From positions 7,521,866 to 7,585,865 of the forward strand of contig CP092869.1 in NCBI GenBank assembly GCA_030710605.1: 64,000 nt of DNA, read 5' to 3'. Of this stretch, positions 30,868 to 41,586 are shown piece after piece. Numbering within the stretch: the first letter of the stretch is position 1; each line of letters starts with the position of its first letter. Below the pieces are notes generated by a model. The model was not told the DNA's origin. It saw nothing but the letters and a program-made list of their open reading frames with translations, and did not search any database. The DNA comes from Cordylochernes scorpioides. Lineage: Eukaryota; Arthropoda; Arachnida; Pseudoscorpiones; Chernetidae. Position numbers and translations under genes: made by a program.

Positions 30868-31740
30868 AACGAGAATCACGAAATTTCTCTTAATGAATTG
30901 TAAAAAGCTATAAAACGAAGAAAATTTTTTTTTATTAAAATGCATAGGCTACTAGCTTTCGGGCTCCAAGCCCTTCAACGGGTACTACAAAATATACATA
31001 CATGTATGTTTCGTTCATATATGCCTATATATTAACAATATTTCCAAATTTCAAGTAGGTGTATCTCAGAAATATTGCGTAATAGAAAAATACTAATGGT
31101 ATATTTGGATTCAGGACATGTAGATAAGATGCTATTTCTTTGTGGACAAAGAAAAATATTTTTTGATACACCAGTGTAATGTAATAAGGGTTATGCAAAA
31201 CTGCTTACGTAACATTGTTTGCATTTTTTACTGTATTTATCACAATACTAAAAAAAGACCGTCACGCAAAAACCATGGATGATGGAAAATTTCTGATTAT
31301 AATTTTGGGTTTAACATGAAAGTTACACTAGAAACATAATCAGGTTCTCTTGTGCAAAATCTTGTTGACCAGTGTGTAGTTAGCAAAACTGTCATTTACT
31401 GCACTACATGTCATCTGATGTAGAAAGCAGTTCAGCTTTTTTACTTACAAGTGTGTCATAACACTGTTTGGATAATTACACTTACTATTTAGGTTGGATT
31501 TGTGAAATAATCAACGACTATTGAAGTAGAAAAAGTTCTCAATGCGGGATTGAATCTCGGGTAGTATTTGCTTAAAAATCGAAGGTGCGTTATGGTGAAA
31601 TTATCAGGTTTCAAGGTAATTTTTCTTTAAAAATTTTATAATTTACAAATCTCTAAGGGCATGAAAGCCTTCCTACAGGATAAGTATATCGTATATTTGT
31701 GAATTAAAATTTAAAAAATTTAAGAAGAAACTTTTCCCTG
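30868..31740. other. Unique spacer between the segmental copies
   Basis: No homology to copy B beyond 30,867. A hairpin of the TTGAAG-GGC...GCC-CGAAAGC type occurs on the minus strand at about 30,947-30,981; otherwise nothing recognised. Confidence 0.45.
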
Positions 31741-31743
31741 GGA

Positions 31744-31965
31744 AAAATAGTACAAATGTGAAATTGTACTGCGATAAAGTGGATAAATTAAGAAAGACAT
31801 CTTCATATCGTGCAACTGAAAGTTGCTAATGGCTTACGTCAATTCTGTAAGTTAGAAATCAACGAATAGTTGATATTTATTCCGATAAATGGCGCCAGCC
31901 TTTAATAACTTTCAGTTTCACGATACGGAGATGTCTTTTTCTGAATTTATCCCTGGAAGCCTGTT
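31744..31965. mobile_element. Family-1 foldback relic
   Basis: AAAAATAGTACAAATGTGAA then TTGTACTGCGATAAAGTGG (family lead), and shortened arms ending CACGATACGGAGATGTC. No ribozyme left. Confidence 0.7.
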
Positions 31966-32139
31966 AATTTTACCTTAATTTTGATCAAAGAGTTTATTCT
32001 ATCGAATTATGTGTATCACTTCATATACAGACTGAATTTCACATATTTTTGACACTAGTTTTCTTTTCATATAAATACCCCAACTACACCACTGAAGGTC
32101 TTACTGCAACATAAATAGTGATTTCCAAAAACCTCAAAT

Positions 32140-32672
32140 ATTCATCTTCAATGGATACCCTCACACGTTGGTATTAAAGACAATGAAGCCAGCTGATGAA
32201 CTAGCAAAAAAAAAAGGCACAAGAGAACCCTTGTTACGGGATTATAAACTTACTTTTAAAGAAATACAGACAGTAGCTAAAACGAAATTAAACAAAAACT
32301 GGAGGATCCCACCTAAACACAGTTAGCAAAGTGGAGTGAACCCAGGAGGAGCTCTGAACCTCAGACAGCATCAAACAACACTAACAAGATTTAGAACAGG
32401 CCATCTCAAGCCATTGAAGCTATTTCCTTAAATGTAGCTTGGTACCTGCAGCTCCAGAACACATTTTGGTCTAAATGTGAAAAATATAAACAGAAACAAT
32501 GCGTTTCTTTATTCGTGAAAATATTTTGCAAACTTTCAATCTTTACAATCCTTCCACAGGCATAGCTGTAAGCTGAATGAAGTGCATTAGATGCACTAAA
32601 CAGGACCTTTGGGAGAGACCGCTGCTAATCATCAAACAGCTCGAGGAACATGAACTCATGGAATTTGTGTAA
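32140..32672 (+). pseudogene. Non-LTR retrotransposon RNase H and C-terminal relic
   Basis: One frame gives NIHLQWIPSHVGIKDNEA, the end of a retroelement RNase H (WIPSHVGI.GNE). A one-base shift then gives ADELAKKKGT, its continuation, and further on LTRFRTGHLK and a terminal LWERPLLIIKQLEEHELMEF-stop. These are the ordered landmarks of Jockey/CR1-like ORF2 C-termini. Several frameshifts and stops show it is dead. The RT is not present upstream. Confidence 0.7.
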
Positions 32673-33060
32673 TCTTTATACAAGGGGATAAGAAACAACA
32701 ACAGGTCTTAATGTAATGATATATGAGATGGTTTCGCTTGACCCACCAATGGTGAAAACTTTCAATTAACAGTTTGTATTTCTCCATTTGTTGAACCAGT
32801 AGAAGAGCTTCGTTGTTCGGAAATTCGCTTTTCAAATAAAAATTAAAAATTCAAATTGTTAAATTTTCAATTAATTTTCGAAAAAATCTCAATTAATCTC
32901 CATATCACCACTCTATGGAGTAGAGTTGCTGGTCTAGAAACGCCATTTTTAGTTTCCTTTTGTATGATTCGGCGAAGATACATTTTCAAGAGATCTCCAC
33001 ACATATGAGCAATTTCTTTTTATAATTAGGTTCAGCTTATACATGTCGCTCACTTTAATA

Positions 33061-33195
33061 TACACTCATGGACAAAATTTAAGGAAGTTGTACCTTTCAG
33101 CATGTATATCGGGATTCAGACAATAACTCTGAAAGATATTACAGTGACCTTTATTGAAGATACACGAGATAATCAAGTGTGAACAAAATGCCTCT
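33061..33195 (+). repeat. Single unit of the Tc1-like 118-bp repeat
   Basis: TACACTCATGGACAAAATTT then GCATGTATATCGGGATTCAG, nearly identical to units at 27.5-28.3 kb, ending GTGTGAACAAAATGCCTCTG. Probably a minimal copy of that element. Confidence 0.75.
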
Positions 33196-33332
33196 GTCTC
33201 TTTCAAAAATATATATTATGATACATTAGCACGCCATCTGTTATGAAAATTCGAAACTATTATAGACGAGAATAATTCTTTTTTTTTTAATTAAACAATT
33301 TTCTACTGCCCTTACTATAATGAAAAATTAAT

Positions 33333-33385
33333 GAGAGGGCCTGACTTATCAGTAGTGAACCCTCTCAGCGGTTTCGCCAGTTATA
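33333..33385 (-). other. Covarying pseudoknot-like motif (copy 5)
   Basis: Minus strand: CTGGC, GAAACCGCT, GAGAGGG, TTCACTACTGATAA, GTCAG, G, CCCTCTC. Both strands of the second helix changed together (GAGAGGG/CCCTCTC instead of GGGAGGG/CCCTCCC). Confidence 0.5.
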
Positions 33386-33922
33386 TAATCATAGGTTATA
33401 TAAATGCCTAGAGAAAATGTGATATGAAGCGTGAAATCATAAGGTGAAAAAGTTTATTGTGAGTTTTTTATTATTTCAACGAGTCTTGATAGTCTTTATA
33501 TAATTTTCCCTGTATATAAATATCATGTTATCATTAAGTTCTATCACTGTTTCTCCTTCATGTATCCTATATTTCTTCTTGGTGAATCTGTATTAGACTA
33601 AAAGGTCTTAATAAGGCTTTTGTTGTTGTTGTTTTTTCGCCGAGCTTTCGAGAATTTATATCCTTCTACCGGATAATTCTCGGTAAAATAATAAAATCTT
33701 AAACCTTTCGCCTAATGATTTCGTGCTTTTTATAAACATTGGAACACTTAATTTATCTTTGAATCATTTGGTTTTTATTATCCGTACATAGATATTTGTA
33801 AATTAAATTTAATTGCCATCTATCGGTAAAATTTTACACAAATAAATTTACTGGCAATGCGCTTCTTTTAAATATCATCAATTATTATCTCTACAGACCT
33901 TACTGCAATGATATGAGTTATT

Positions 33923-33973
33923 GAATGAGAGGGCTTGGCTCATCAGTAGTGAACCCTCTCAGCGGTTTCACCA
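33923..33973 (-). other. Covarying pseudoknot-like motif (copy 6)
   Basis: Minus strand: TTGGT, GAAACCGCT, GAGAGGG, TTCACTACTGATGA, GCCAA, G, CCCTCTC. Combines the TTGGT/GCCAA and GAGAGGG/CCCTCTC variants. Confidence 0.5.
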
Positions 33974-34112
33974 AATTAATCTCTAGACCGCTCTACTATT
34001 GTATTGGATTGGTTTGGAGTATACCCTGTATTTTCTATGGAAGGCAGCTTAGGGGTGTTTAGTGAACTATGGACATAAACTTATAGGTCTGTAGAGGATT
34101 ATACATATAATT

Positions 34113-34212
34113 NNNNNNNNNNNNNNNNNNNNNNNNNNNNNNNNNNNNNNNNNNNNNNNNNNNNNNNNNNNNNNNNNNNNNNNNNNNNNNNNNNNNNNNN
34201 NNNNNNNNNNNN
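34113..34212. other. Assembly gap of exactly 100 N
   Basis: A 100-N block is the usual placeholder for a gap of unknown size. Copy B of the duplicated segment begins directly after it, within a MITE. Confidence 1.
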
Positions 34213-34591
34213 TCCCTCTTGAGAATCACCAATATAGGGTGCTATAGAGAGGGTGTGCTATAGACAGGTCACTTTTAATGTAAATCGCATCGTACTACGT
34301 ATTTAAAATCGGACGCTATAGAGAGGGAGGCGCTATTTAGAGGGGGCGCTATAGACAGGTTTAACTATATAAAGATTTCTACTTCACGGAAATCCTTAAG
34401 TAGAATCCTAGAATCCCAAATATTCAAACATTTCGGAAACATAATAAAAGCAAATTGACCAGAAAATATGTTGATATTGAGAAAATTTGAAGGTAAATGA
34501 AGGCCTTTAATTGGTTGGAAAGGGTTAAGAAAGCTAAATGACGTAAGGTCATTAAGATGAGCTGCGAGTAATGGTCACCAACAGAAATATA

Positions 34592-35539
34592 CAGTGTACT
34601 CCGCTTATAACGAAGTCGCATTATCCATGACAATCACTTTGTTATATCCGAAGTTTGTTATATCCGCAGTTGGAAAAAAAAAATGTTTTGTACCAATAAT
34701 TTTATTTACTATTCAACTCAAAAGAGCAACACAAAGATCAATAACAACCTCATCAGGTGTTTTTGGAGAAGTAGTTTGTGATTTTCTTTTGACATTTAGA
34801 AGTCAGTAACAAGTGCTGAACACTCTTTTCGATGTTGTCCAAGTCTGACAGATGCCTATGAAGAGACTTGGACTCATCCTGACATTGAAGAAACAATCGC
34901 AGAGTTTGAATGCTCTCCAAGACCTCTTTTGGATGCGGAATGTGGACAATTGGGTCTACTTCTTCATCAACTTGGTCCGTTTCTTCTTCTTCTTTTGCTT
35001 GAAGAATGCTCTCGACAATTTCTACATCGGATAACATGGCATTTGTAACGACGTCATTGTCAGCGTCAGCATAAGAATCGAAATCCATCTCTAACGGTAT
35101 TTTAAAACTTGTTTGTTTTCGTTCTCCTGCCATGGTAAACGTTAATAAAATATAAGCGTTTATTAAACAATTTAATTTTGTTTAAATAATGTAAAAAAAA
35201 TACTTATAATATGTTTGCATATTTTAAAATTGTATATTATTAACTTATTTGTTGTGTATCATTAAATTTGTGTCATTCACACGTTGTAATTTGATATATA
35301 TTATGCATAATATATTAGTCAATTATAATGGTAAATGAGAAAACTTCGTTATAAACGGATAAAATAAAAATTTATACATGCAAATCACTTCGTTATAAGC
35401 GAAAATTCTTTATATCCGACTTCGCAATATCCAGAGTTATTTTAATGGTTTAAGCCCTTCTTTTCTTTCGTGCAGACAATTTCATTCGCTATATGCGGAA
35501 TTTCGCTATAACCGACTTTGTTATAAGCGGAGTACACTG
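34592..35539 (-). mobile_element. Tigger/pogo-like transposon, internally deleted, copy B only
   Basis: Termini CAGTGTACTCCGCTTATAAC and GTTATAAGCGGAGTACACTG are inverted and flanked by TA. Copy A has the unoccupied site (GAGATATTGCC, near 3,325). The 948-bp body keeps only the end of a transposase ORF on the minus strand plus extra internal TIR-like repeats (TTATAACGAAG, TTATATCCG). Confidence 0.9.
34753..35133 (-). pseudogene. Tigger-type transposase C-terminal fragment
   Basis: The 126-codon frame reads an acidic segment (QAKEEEETDQVDEEVDP), then HPKEVLESIQTLRLFLQCQD, and ends QKKITNYFSKNT. Acidic tail, a helix containing TLRLFLQ and a terminal K..I..F motif are the end of Tigger/JRK/CENP-B family transposases. 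The CENP-B DNA-binding domains and the DDE catalytic domain are missing. The start codon is internal to the original protein. Without the catalytic part it cannot be an active transposase. Confidence 0.75.
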
Positions 35540-35778
35540 TATTGCCAAATATTATGCATTCATGTCGCCACTGGACATACGTCGGACCTGGAGGCTGTTG
35601 GGTTCTGTGCTGCCTGGAGTATAGGAGCTCTATATATGCTTCTTTCCTATTGTGAATCTGTATAAGACCGGTGGTCTTAATAAAGCTGTGTGTGTGTATT
35701 CAGGATCAAATAGTGAACAAGCACCTTATCATAAAATAAGAACTATGAGTGTCTATGCAAATCGTATTGTTTATTGTT

Positions 35779-35892
35779 GGAAGTGATGCAAGCTCTCTTC
35801 ACCAGATTCAAGGTCCACTGATGTGGGCGTGGGTTCGTATCCCATTTCTGACACTTTTCTGAAGGTCCCTGGTTCGATCCCGGGTTTCGGCA
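35779..35892 (+). pseudogene. tRNA-Leu / tRNA-Phe chimera, copy B
   Basis: Same chimera as 3,559-3,679: tRNA-Leu(CAA) relic 35,779-35,853 (six bases of the anticodon arm deleted) and tRNA-Phe 3' part 35,859-35,892, here with an intact T arm GGTTCGATCCCGGG and end TTTCGGCA. Confidence 0.7.
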
Positions 35893-36625
35893 TCTTACCG
35901 TTAGTTAGTAGACCGTTATACCATATTCTCTCTCTCTGTATATATTTTATATATATATATTCATGATATATTTGTGAAAAAGTATTAAAATTACTAATAT
36001 ATTCCCACAATGAGTATCTTTTTTATTTAAAATACGCTAGTTTTCAAGCGTTAATCGCTCTTCAACGGGCTTACTATAATATCGACTTTATCCCACCAGA
36101 AATATTTACAAAAACAAACGCGCGCAGCGTGGATATCATGTATATTTATCAATTATTTTTATCTATTTATATCTAATTATTCATGTATTTATCATTATAT
36201 AATCTTATTTATTCTGTATATAAACATATATAATCTTATATGGACATTGTAATAAATCAGTTTCAATCTCAATCCTCTCTCTCTCCAAAACCATTCTAGA
36301 ACCTCTGTATATTATAGGGAGGAGATAATCTCCCCTTCTAACAGGGAGAACGTCCTCGAGTAGCTGTCACCTGAAGCAATACCTCGACATAGCAATAGTC
36401 GGGGAGATCTGTCCGACTTCAGGACGTGACATCATACCAGACATAGACCATCAGTGAGATTCCTCTAATGAAAATAATATTTAATTTCACTTTTATTTCT
36501 CCTATTTATCATATATAATCTTATATGTACGATTAATAAGATATAAAATTTGGATTATAGTTTATATTATAAATACAAGGTAATAAGACCAAATACATAT
36601 GTTTCCTCTTATTACCTTTTAGTAT

Positions 36626-36807
36626 TACCACGTGGAAAATTAGGGAAGACAAAAACTTCAGGAGGAGACAACAATTCAAGGCAAGAACAAACTATCAGTA
36701 GTAAACAAAAGATAAGCCACGAGGCAAATTTACAGAGTAGCCAAATATAAACATAAAAATGACCACTCTGTTAATAAAATAATAAAATTAATGAATACTT
36801 TGTTACA
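36626..36807 (-). mobile_element. Solo LTR, insertion only in copy B
   Basis: On the minus strand TGTAACAAAGTATTC...TTTTCCACGTGGTA, same family as 57,967-58,142. A GTAT duplication flanks it (36,622-36,625 and 36,808-36,811). It interrupts a foldback sequence that is continuous in copy A near 6,280. Confidence 0.75.
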
Positions 36808-36904
36808 GTATTATTAATGCATGATAAAGAGCGGCATTCAGGAAATATTGGATTTATTCTAATAAAAGAATACGCTTTGTCTACGAAACACTTGTTCTTA
36901 GGTG

Positions 36905-37217
36905 AAACAAAATTGAAAAAGGAAATTTCTTATTGTGTAACTGAAAGTTGCTGATTACTTGAGCCATCTATCAGAATAAATATTCAACTATTCGTTGCTT
37001 TTTTATTATTCCAGAATTGGCCAAATACCTATTCTTGATTAATCATGAAAATCTAACCACGTCCGCGTTTCGAGCTGTTGACCCTCATTAATCAAGAATA
37101 GGTATTTAGTTAATTATGGAATAATTAAAAATCAACGAATAGTTGAATAATTTATTCCGATAGATGGCACAAGCCATCAGAAACTTTCAGTTGAACAATA
37201 AGAAGTTACCTTTTTCT
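36905..37217. mobile_element. Family-1 foldback element, ribozyme partly deleted (copy B)
   Basis: Counterpart of 6,377-6,738. The ribozyme relic on the minus strand keeps GAAACGCG and CGTGG but has lost the CTGATGA side and carries GAC in place of GUC. Confidence 0.7.
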
Positions 37218-37459
37218 TAACTCTAAAGAATTACTGGGTAATTTTACAGTTCGTATAATCACCTATTCTGTAAAAGATCACTAGAAAAGAAATGGTAAAG
37301 AGAAGATAACTAAGTTTTAGGAGTTCCTATAGATAAGGATACAAGAGATACAGGTGTATATAGTTCAGCGTTTCCCTGACATCACACCACATAATGTGGA
37401 TCTCAATCCCCCGAGGGAGGAAAACACTCCAAGCGTGAAACAAGATTCCTCTCCTTGAT

Positions 37460-37669
37460 TTATTTCCTTTTGATAAGCCCAGACATTGTTCTTAGTAAAC
37501 CCCGATCCCAGTAGGTACTGTAGAGGTGTTTATCAAATTCTCTTCGGATGATTACTCTACCGTCTATATTCCTGATTATCTCATTCCATTGATAAGCTTC
37601 AAGTTTACTAACTCCATTGTTGACTGATGATATACTTGAGCTATCCATTATCACTGATATGACAAGCAT
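37460..37669 (-). other. Unrecognised ORF, counterpart of 6,984-7,193
   Basis: 69 codons, differing from copy A by several amino-acid changing substitutions. No domain recognised. Confidence 0.2.
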
Positions 37670-37677
37670 TGCTTATA

Positions 37678-37964
37678 CACCAATACCTCGCTTTGCGTCA
37701 TTTCGTTTTGCGTTTTTTTCGAAGTTGCGTCGCTGCTTAATTTTTACCGATTTTCACTGCGCGTCGTTAGATTTTCGAAGTTGCGTTGTTTTGGATTCGA
37801 GTCTTTAATTTTTTTTTTGAATTTTTTTTCCTAAAATATAATCCTAAAAATACCTTTGTATTTGATTGCGCCTTCACATATTTTCACTTTGCGTTGTTTC
37901 AATTTGCGTCGTGTTTTTTTTTTTTTTTTGGAACGTAACCCCGACGCAAAGCGAGGTATGGGTG
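37678..37964. mobile_element. CACCAATACCTCG MITE, copy B
   Basis: Counterpart of 7,202-7,443 with intact right terminus (ACGCAAAGCGAGGTATGGGTG) and TA flanks. Confidence 0.75.
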
Positions 37965-38064
37965 TATCCAATTTCTAAGATTCCATTCTTCAGTGTAGCA
38001 TATATAATCAGAATGACCCAATACAGTATTAGAGTTCTAAAGAAACGCTGTCTGGTAGATTATA

Positions 38065-38113
38065 TTGGTGAAACTGCTGGGAGGGTTTACCACTGATCAG
38101 CCAAGCCCTCCCA
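38065..38113 (+). other. Covarying pseudoknot-like motif (copy 7)
   Basis: TTGGT, GAAACTGCT, GGGAGGG, TTTACCACTGATCA, GCCAA, G, CCCTCCC: both helices fully paired. Confidence 0.5.
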
Positions 38114-38218
38114 ATATTTTTTTTTACCGCAGTAAGGACAGTAGAAGTTTGATTTATTTGTGAAATGAAACATTCGCGTCTTAATGTTTTCTTTCGTTAT
38201 ACCAAACATTATACATAT

Positions 38219-38439
38219 TGATACGTGCTGTAAGCATCTCAAAATTATTATTCTCATATTTAACCTTTCATAGAACTTTATTCCAATAATCATCATCACT
38301 TAGCATTGTTTACACGAGGACTTTGTAAAATGGCAGACGTTGGTTAAAAATAAAAACTAACGAGACATACATTCTTGATTATTTATTTCCTTTACATTAA
38401 AAATAGCTATAAAAGAAAAACTTACATACATCCGCAACA
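38219..38439 (+). repeat. 5' LTR
   Basis: Starts TGATACGTGCTG, ends CCGCAACA. A TATAAAAG box lies about 30 bases before the end. Differs from the 3' LTR (40,964-41,184) by G/A near position 16 and C/T near position 206. Confidence 0.95.
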
Positions 38440-38443
38440 TACT

Positions 38444-38454
38444 TGGCGCAGTCG
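38444..38454 (+). promoter_or_regulatory. Primer binding site (tRNA-Ser)
   Basis: TGGCGCAGTCG is complementary to the CCA-tailed 3' end of an animal tRNA-Ser. It begins four bases after the LTR. Confidence 0.8.
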
Positions 38455-38552
38455 AAAAGGATACGAAAGAAAATTAAAAAGGTAAATTTTTAATCAAAAG
38501 ATTATATATTTCAAATTTAAATAACTCATTTAGAAACATCTTTATTTTTATA

Positions 38553-39350
38553 ATGGCAAATATACATAGATTTGAAAAATATTCTGGCAGTAAGAATAAT
38601 ATAAAGATTGAAAGTTGGATTAAGTTGTATGAAGTATAAAATTTAAAAGCAAACGATGAAGAAAAAATACACAATCTTATCTACTATTTAGCAGATGAAG
38701 CCTTAGAATTTTTTGCTGATGAAATTCTTACAAATGCACATATAAAAAAATGGGAAACTGTAAAAGATAAACTCATTGCCAGATTTAAGCCTTGCACATA
38801 TAGTCCCATTGTATTAGCATCTAGCAGAAAGCTCCTTGCAAGTGAAACTGTGGAGACTTATTTTAAAGAAAAAATGGACTTACTGAATCAAACATCCTTG
38901 AAAAAGGAAGAGAAAATACAGCTACTAACAGATGGGCTACCTTTGAATTGGAGGGATGTGTTTGCAGCAGCACAACCTGCAGATCCAACCAAATGGATAC
39001 AAGTTGCACTTTCTGTTGAGCATAACAGGCAACAAAGTAAGCTAAGAAATTTGTTTAAACCCAAAGTATGCACTCTATCTCAACAGGAAAGATCAGCTTC
39101 AAATTGCCCATTTTTCTGCCCAATTTGCATGAAGAAAAGAATTAAAGTGAAACATTGGTTGAATGAATGTCCTGATTATGACCCAAATTATAAAACAGAA
39201 AGATCATCTAAAAATACACAACTAAAACAATTCATTACAACAGTCACTGAATCAACCACAAGTAATGAAACAAACAAAGTAACTTGCTTATCAACTAACA
39301 ATCCTCCTTATAAATTGATAGACTTTAAAATTTGTGTCAACAAAGTTTGA
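38553..39350 (+). pseudogene. gag: Gag (capsid/nucleocapsid) with one in-frame stop
   Basis: Starting at ATG 38,553 the frame runs to TGA 39,348-39,350 (265 codons), interrupted once by TAA at codon 29 (38,637-38,639). The reading resumes in the same frame with WETVKDKLIARFKP and YFKEKMDLLNQTSLKKEEKI, typical of the helical capsid region of Ty3/Gypsy gag. A zinc-knuckle-like CPICMKKRIKVKHWLNEC (C-X2-C-X8-H-X4-C) follows near codon 195. The end, DFKICVNKV, looks like the first strand of a protease. Because the stop is the only lesion, the copy or its recent parent was coding; a shorter protein could start at 38,850. Confidence 0.8.
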
Positions 39351-40942
39351 ATTTACATCCTTTAATAGATTCTCCCATGCAAATTCAACAAGCTAACTCA
39401 TTAACCAAAACTTTGGGATATGTTCATGTAAATTTGCAAATTCATAATAAAACTAGAAAGGTCAAACTTCATGTAATACCTAATTTAAAATTCCAGCTAC
39501 TCATTGGCTTGGATATTGCAGAAGACTTTGAACTTATTGTTGACACTAAAGATAAAACAGTTTACACTAAGCAATCAGCAGAAATGGCACTTGTTTGCAC
39601 AACCTGTAATCAGTTGCAACAACAACAACAAAACCAGATCCAACAGCAACAACAACAGAACCAGATTCAACAACAACAGCAGCAACAACAGAACCAGCTC
39701 CAACAACAGCAACAAAACCAGATCCAACAGCAACAAAACCAGATCCAGCAACAACAGCAGCATCAGCTCCAGCAACAACACCAGATGCAACAGCAGCAGA
39801 GACAACAACATCAAAGACAGGCAGATCTCAGCTTCATTGAAGACCCTCAAGATCATCAAAACACAGTGATGGTCAAGAAGAGAGGACCACTCAGGGCTGT
39901 GGTGCCTGCTTCTTTTAAAGAACATGTTCTGAAGGAATATCATGATAACATGAGTCACCCATCCATGAACAAGACAGTCAAATTAATAGTTCCTTTATTT
40001 TGGTGGTCAGACATGGTACAGGAAATTAAATCTTATGTGAGATCATGCAAGACATGTCAACTGACTAAATCATCTAACCAACCAACTCTAGGACAACTAA
40101 TAATTCCAGACACAGAATTACAACCAGCTCAAGTAATAAGTGCAGATACAATAGTTATGGGAACATCAGCTGAAAAGACAAAGCACAAGTACATCCAAGT
40201 GTTCATTGATCATCTTACAAGATATGTTTGGGCATTTTCCACTATCAAAAACACAGCTCAAGCAACGCTACAATGTTTCAACAGAATCCTTCAAGTCTCG
40301 CTACCCATAAAACATATTATCACTGACAACGGAAAGAACTTTAATTCCAAGGAATTCAAAAGGTGTTTGAAAGTTCATAACATCAAACAAACTTTCACCA
40401 CACCATACCACCCCCAGAGTAATGGAATGTGCGAAAAGGTTAACGGAACAATCATGACCAAATTAAGAACGGCCTTGCTTGATAAACCGAAAGTGAAATG
40501 GAGCACACTTTTGCCCAAGGTCATTACTGACTACAACAACACCCCTCATGACGTAACAGGTTTTCCGCCATCTTTTCTACTTTTTGGTTACAATGTACAG
40601 CCACAATTTGCTGATAACCCCTCAACCTCGGTAGAAGATGCTAGAAAACTGGCTATAAAAAGAACTCAACATCATCGTGATATTTCCAAAAGACATGATT
40701 CAAGGCATCCCGACTTTGAATTTAAAGTTGGAGATCTCGTTCTTAAAAGAATTCCATACAATGATCCGAGGCTAATTAAAACAGCTCCCAAATACGAAGG
40801 ACCATTCCAAGTTTTGAGAAGATTGTCTAAAGTGACTTACGAACTCTCTACAACGGATCAAGACAACCCACCAAGAAATCCCACAGGAGATCCTATAAAG
40901 GCTCACATCTCTCAATTAAAGTCATTTATTCTCCGTGAATAA
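39329..40942 (+). CDS. Protease remnant - polyQ - integrase polyprotein
   Basis: The frame is -1 to gag, opens at 39,329 and runs 536 codons from a TTG at 39,332; there is no near ATG, so expression would need a frameshift. Residues 28-72 are the C-terminal half of a retroviral-type protease (VHVNLQIHNK, LLIGLDIAEDF); the DTG active site is missing. Residues 95-162 are mostly Gln (Q runs with N, H). No RT or RNase H follows. Residues 200-536 are a full integrase: zinc-binding H204, H209, C239, C242; catalytic D272, D332 and E368 (35 residues between the last two); and a GPF motif at 490-492. It inserts cDNA into chromosomes. The integrase has no stop or frameshift, and its catalytic triad is intact. 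Confidence 0.85.
   Translation, partial: NLCQQSLNLHPLIDSPMQIQQANSLTKTLGYVHVNLQIHNKTRKVKLHVIPNLKFQLLIGLDIAEDFELIVDTKDKTVYTKQSAEMALVCTTCNQLQQQQQNQIQQQQQQNQIQQQQQQQQNQLQQQQQNQIQQQQNQIQQQQQHQLQQQHQMQQQQRQQHQRQADLSFIEDPQDHQNTVMVKKRGPLRAVVPASFKEHVLKEYHDNMSHPSMNKTVKLIVPLFWWSDMVQEIKSYVRSCKTCQLTKSSNQPTLGQLIIPDTELQPAQVISADTIVMGTSAEKTKHKYIQVFIDHLTRYVWAFSTIKNTAQATLQCFNRILQVSLPIKHIITDNGKNFNSKEFKRCLKVHNIKQTFTTPYHPQSNGMCEKVNGTIMTKLRTALLDKPKVKWSTLLPKVITDYNNTPHDVTGFPPSFLLFGYNVQPQFADNPSTSVEDARKLAIKRTQHHRDISKRHDSRHPDFEFKVGDLVLKRIPYNDPRLIKTAPKYEGPFQVLRRLSKVTYELSTTDQDNPPRNPTGDPIKAHISQLKSFILRE
39616..39820 (+). repeat. CAA/CAG repeat encoding polyglutamine
   Basis: Interrupted CAA/CAG units with AAC and CAG-ATC/CTC insertions every 5-9 codons. 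It occupies exactly the place of RT and RNase H, so it may have expanded at the deletion junction. Confidence 0.9.
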
Positions 40943-40949
40943 ATGCATC

Positions 40950-40963
40950 AAAGCGGGGGTAAA
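40950..40963 (+). promoter_or_regulatory. Polypurine tract
   Basis: AAAGCGGGGGTAAA directly precedes the 3' LTR start, where plus-strand DNA synthesis is primed. Confidence 0.8.
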
Positions 40964-41184
40964 TGATACGTGCTGTAAACATCTCAAAATTATTATTCTC
41001 ATATTTAACCTTTCATAGAACTTTATTCCAATAATCATCATCACTTAGCATTGTTTACACGAGGACTTTGTAAAATGGCAGACGTTGGTTAAAAATAAAA
41101 ACTAACGAGACATACATTCTTGATTATTTATTTCCTTTACATTAAAAATAGCTATAAAAGAAAAATTTACATACATCCGCAACA
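40964..41184 (+). repeat. 3' LTR
   Basis: 221 bp, TG...CA, two differences from the 5' LTR; followed by the ATAT duplication. Confidence 0.95.
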
Positions 41185-41343
41185 ATATGCTCAAGAGACT
41201 TTGTGAATAATATTAGAATTTCCGCGAATATGTAAAATTGCGGAGAAAGCTAATCATGTGTAACAAAGTCCCCTGGAACAAATGCATACAGGTTGGGTTT
41301 TGTATGAGTTTGTAAAAGTTAGTGTTCCAGCATATATATATAT

Positions 41344-41586
41344 ATTAAATATAAAGAAGGCATTTCCTGACTACGAACACATGTGTTTTTTACATGGCAG
41401 AGCGCCATCTAGTGGAGCAAAAATAAATCGTGAATAGCTTTTCTTGATTTATTAAGAAATTGGGTTGGCCAAATATCACGGAACAAGTTAAATAAACGTT
41501 TAGTTTATTTTTTCTCCACTAGATGGCGCTTTGCCATCTAAAAAGCACATGTGCTCGTGGTCAGGAAATGCCTTCTTTATTTTTAG
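41344..41586. mobile_element. ATGGCGC foldback MITE, copy B
   Basis: Counterpart of 7,852-8,094 with a few substitutions. Confidence 0.85.

Larger units (their letters stand above)
38219..41184 (+). mobile_element. Ty3/Gypsy LTR retrotransposon lacking RT and RNase H
   Basis: A 2,966-bp element with 221-bp LTRs, a tRNA-Ser primer site, gag, a protease remnant, a polyglutamine tract, integrase and a purine tract. It is flanked by ATAT (38,215-38,218 and 41,185-41,188). The empty site in copy A (ACATATGCTTAAGAG, near 7,690) has ATAT once. The 4-bp ATAT target and the primer site are like those of the 17.6/297 group of insect Gypsy elements. The LTRs differ at two of 221 positions, so insertion was recent. 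Not self-sufficient: RT and RNase H are gone. Confidence 0.93.

Noticed and set aside
38850..39350. Independent start of gag at 38,850
   Set aside because: The frame is open upstream to ATG 38,553 apart from one TAA, and the upstream part reads as gag, so this ATG is internal.
39504..39869. Asn/Ser-rich ORF on the plus strand
   Set aside because: Shifted-frame reading of the same CAA/CAG tract.
39575..39958. Leucine-rich ORF on the minus strand
   Set aside because: It is the antisense of the CAA/CAG polyglutamine tract of the integrase ORF.
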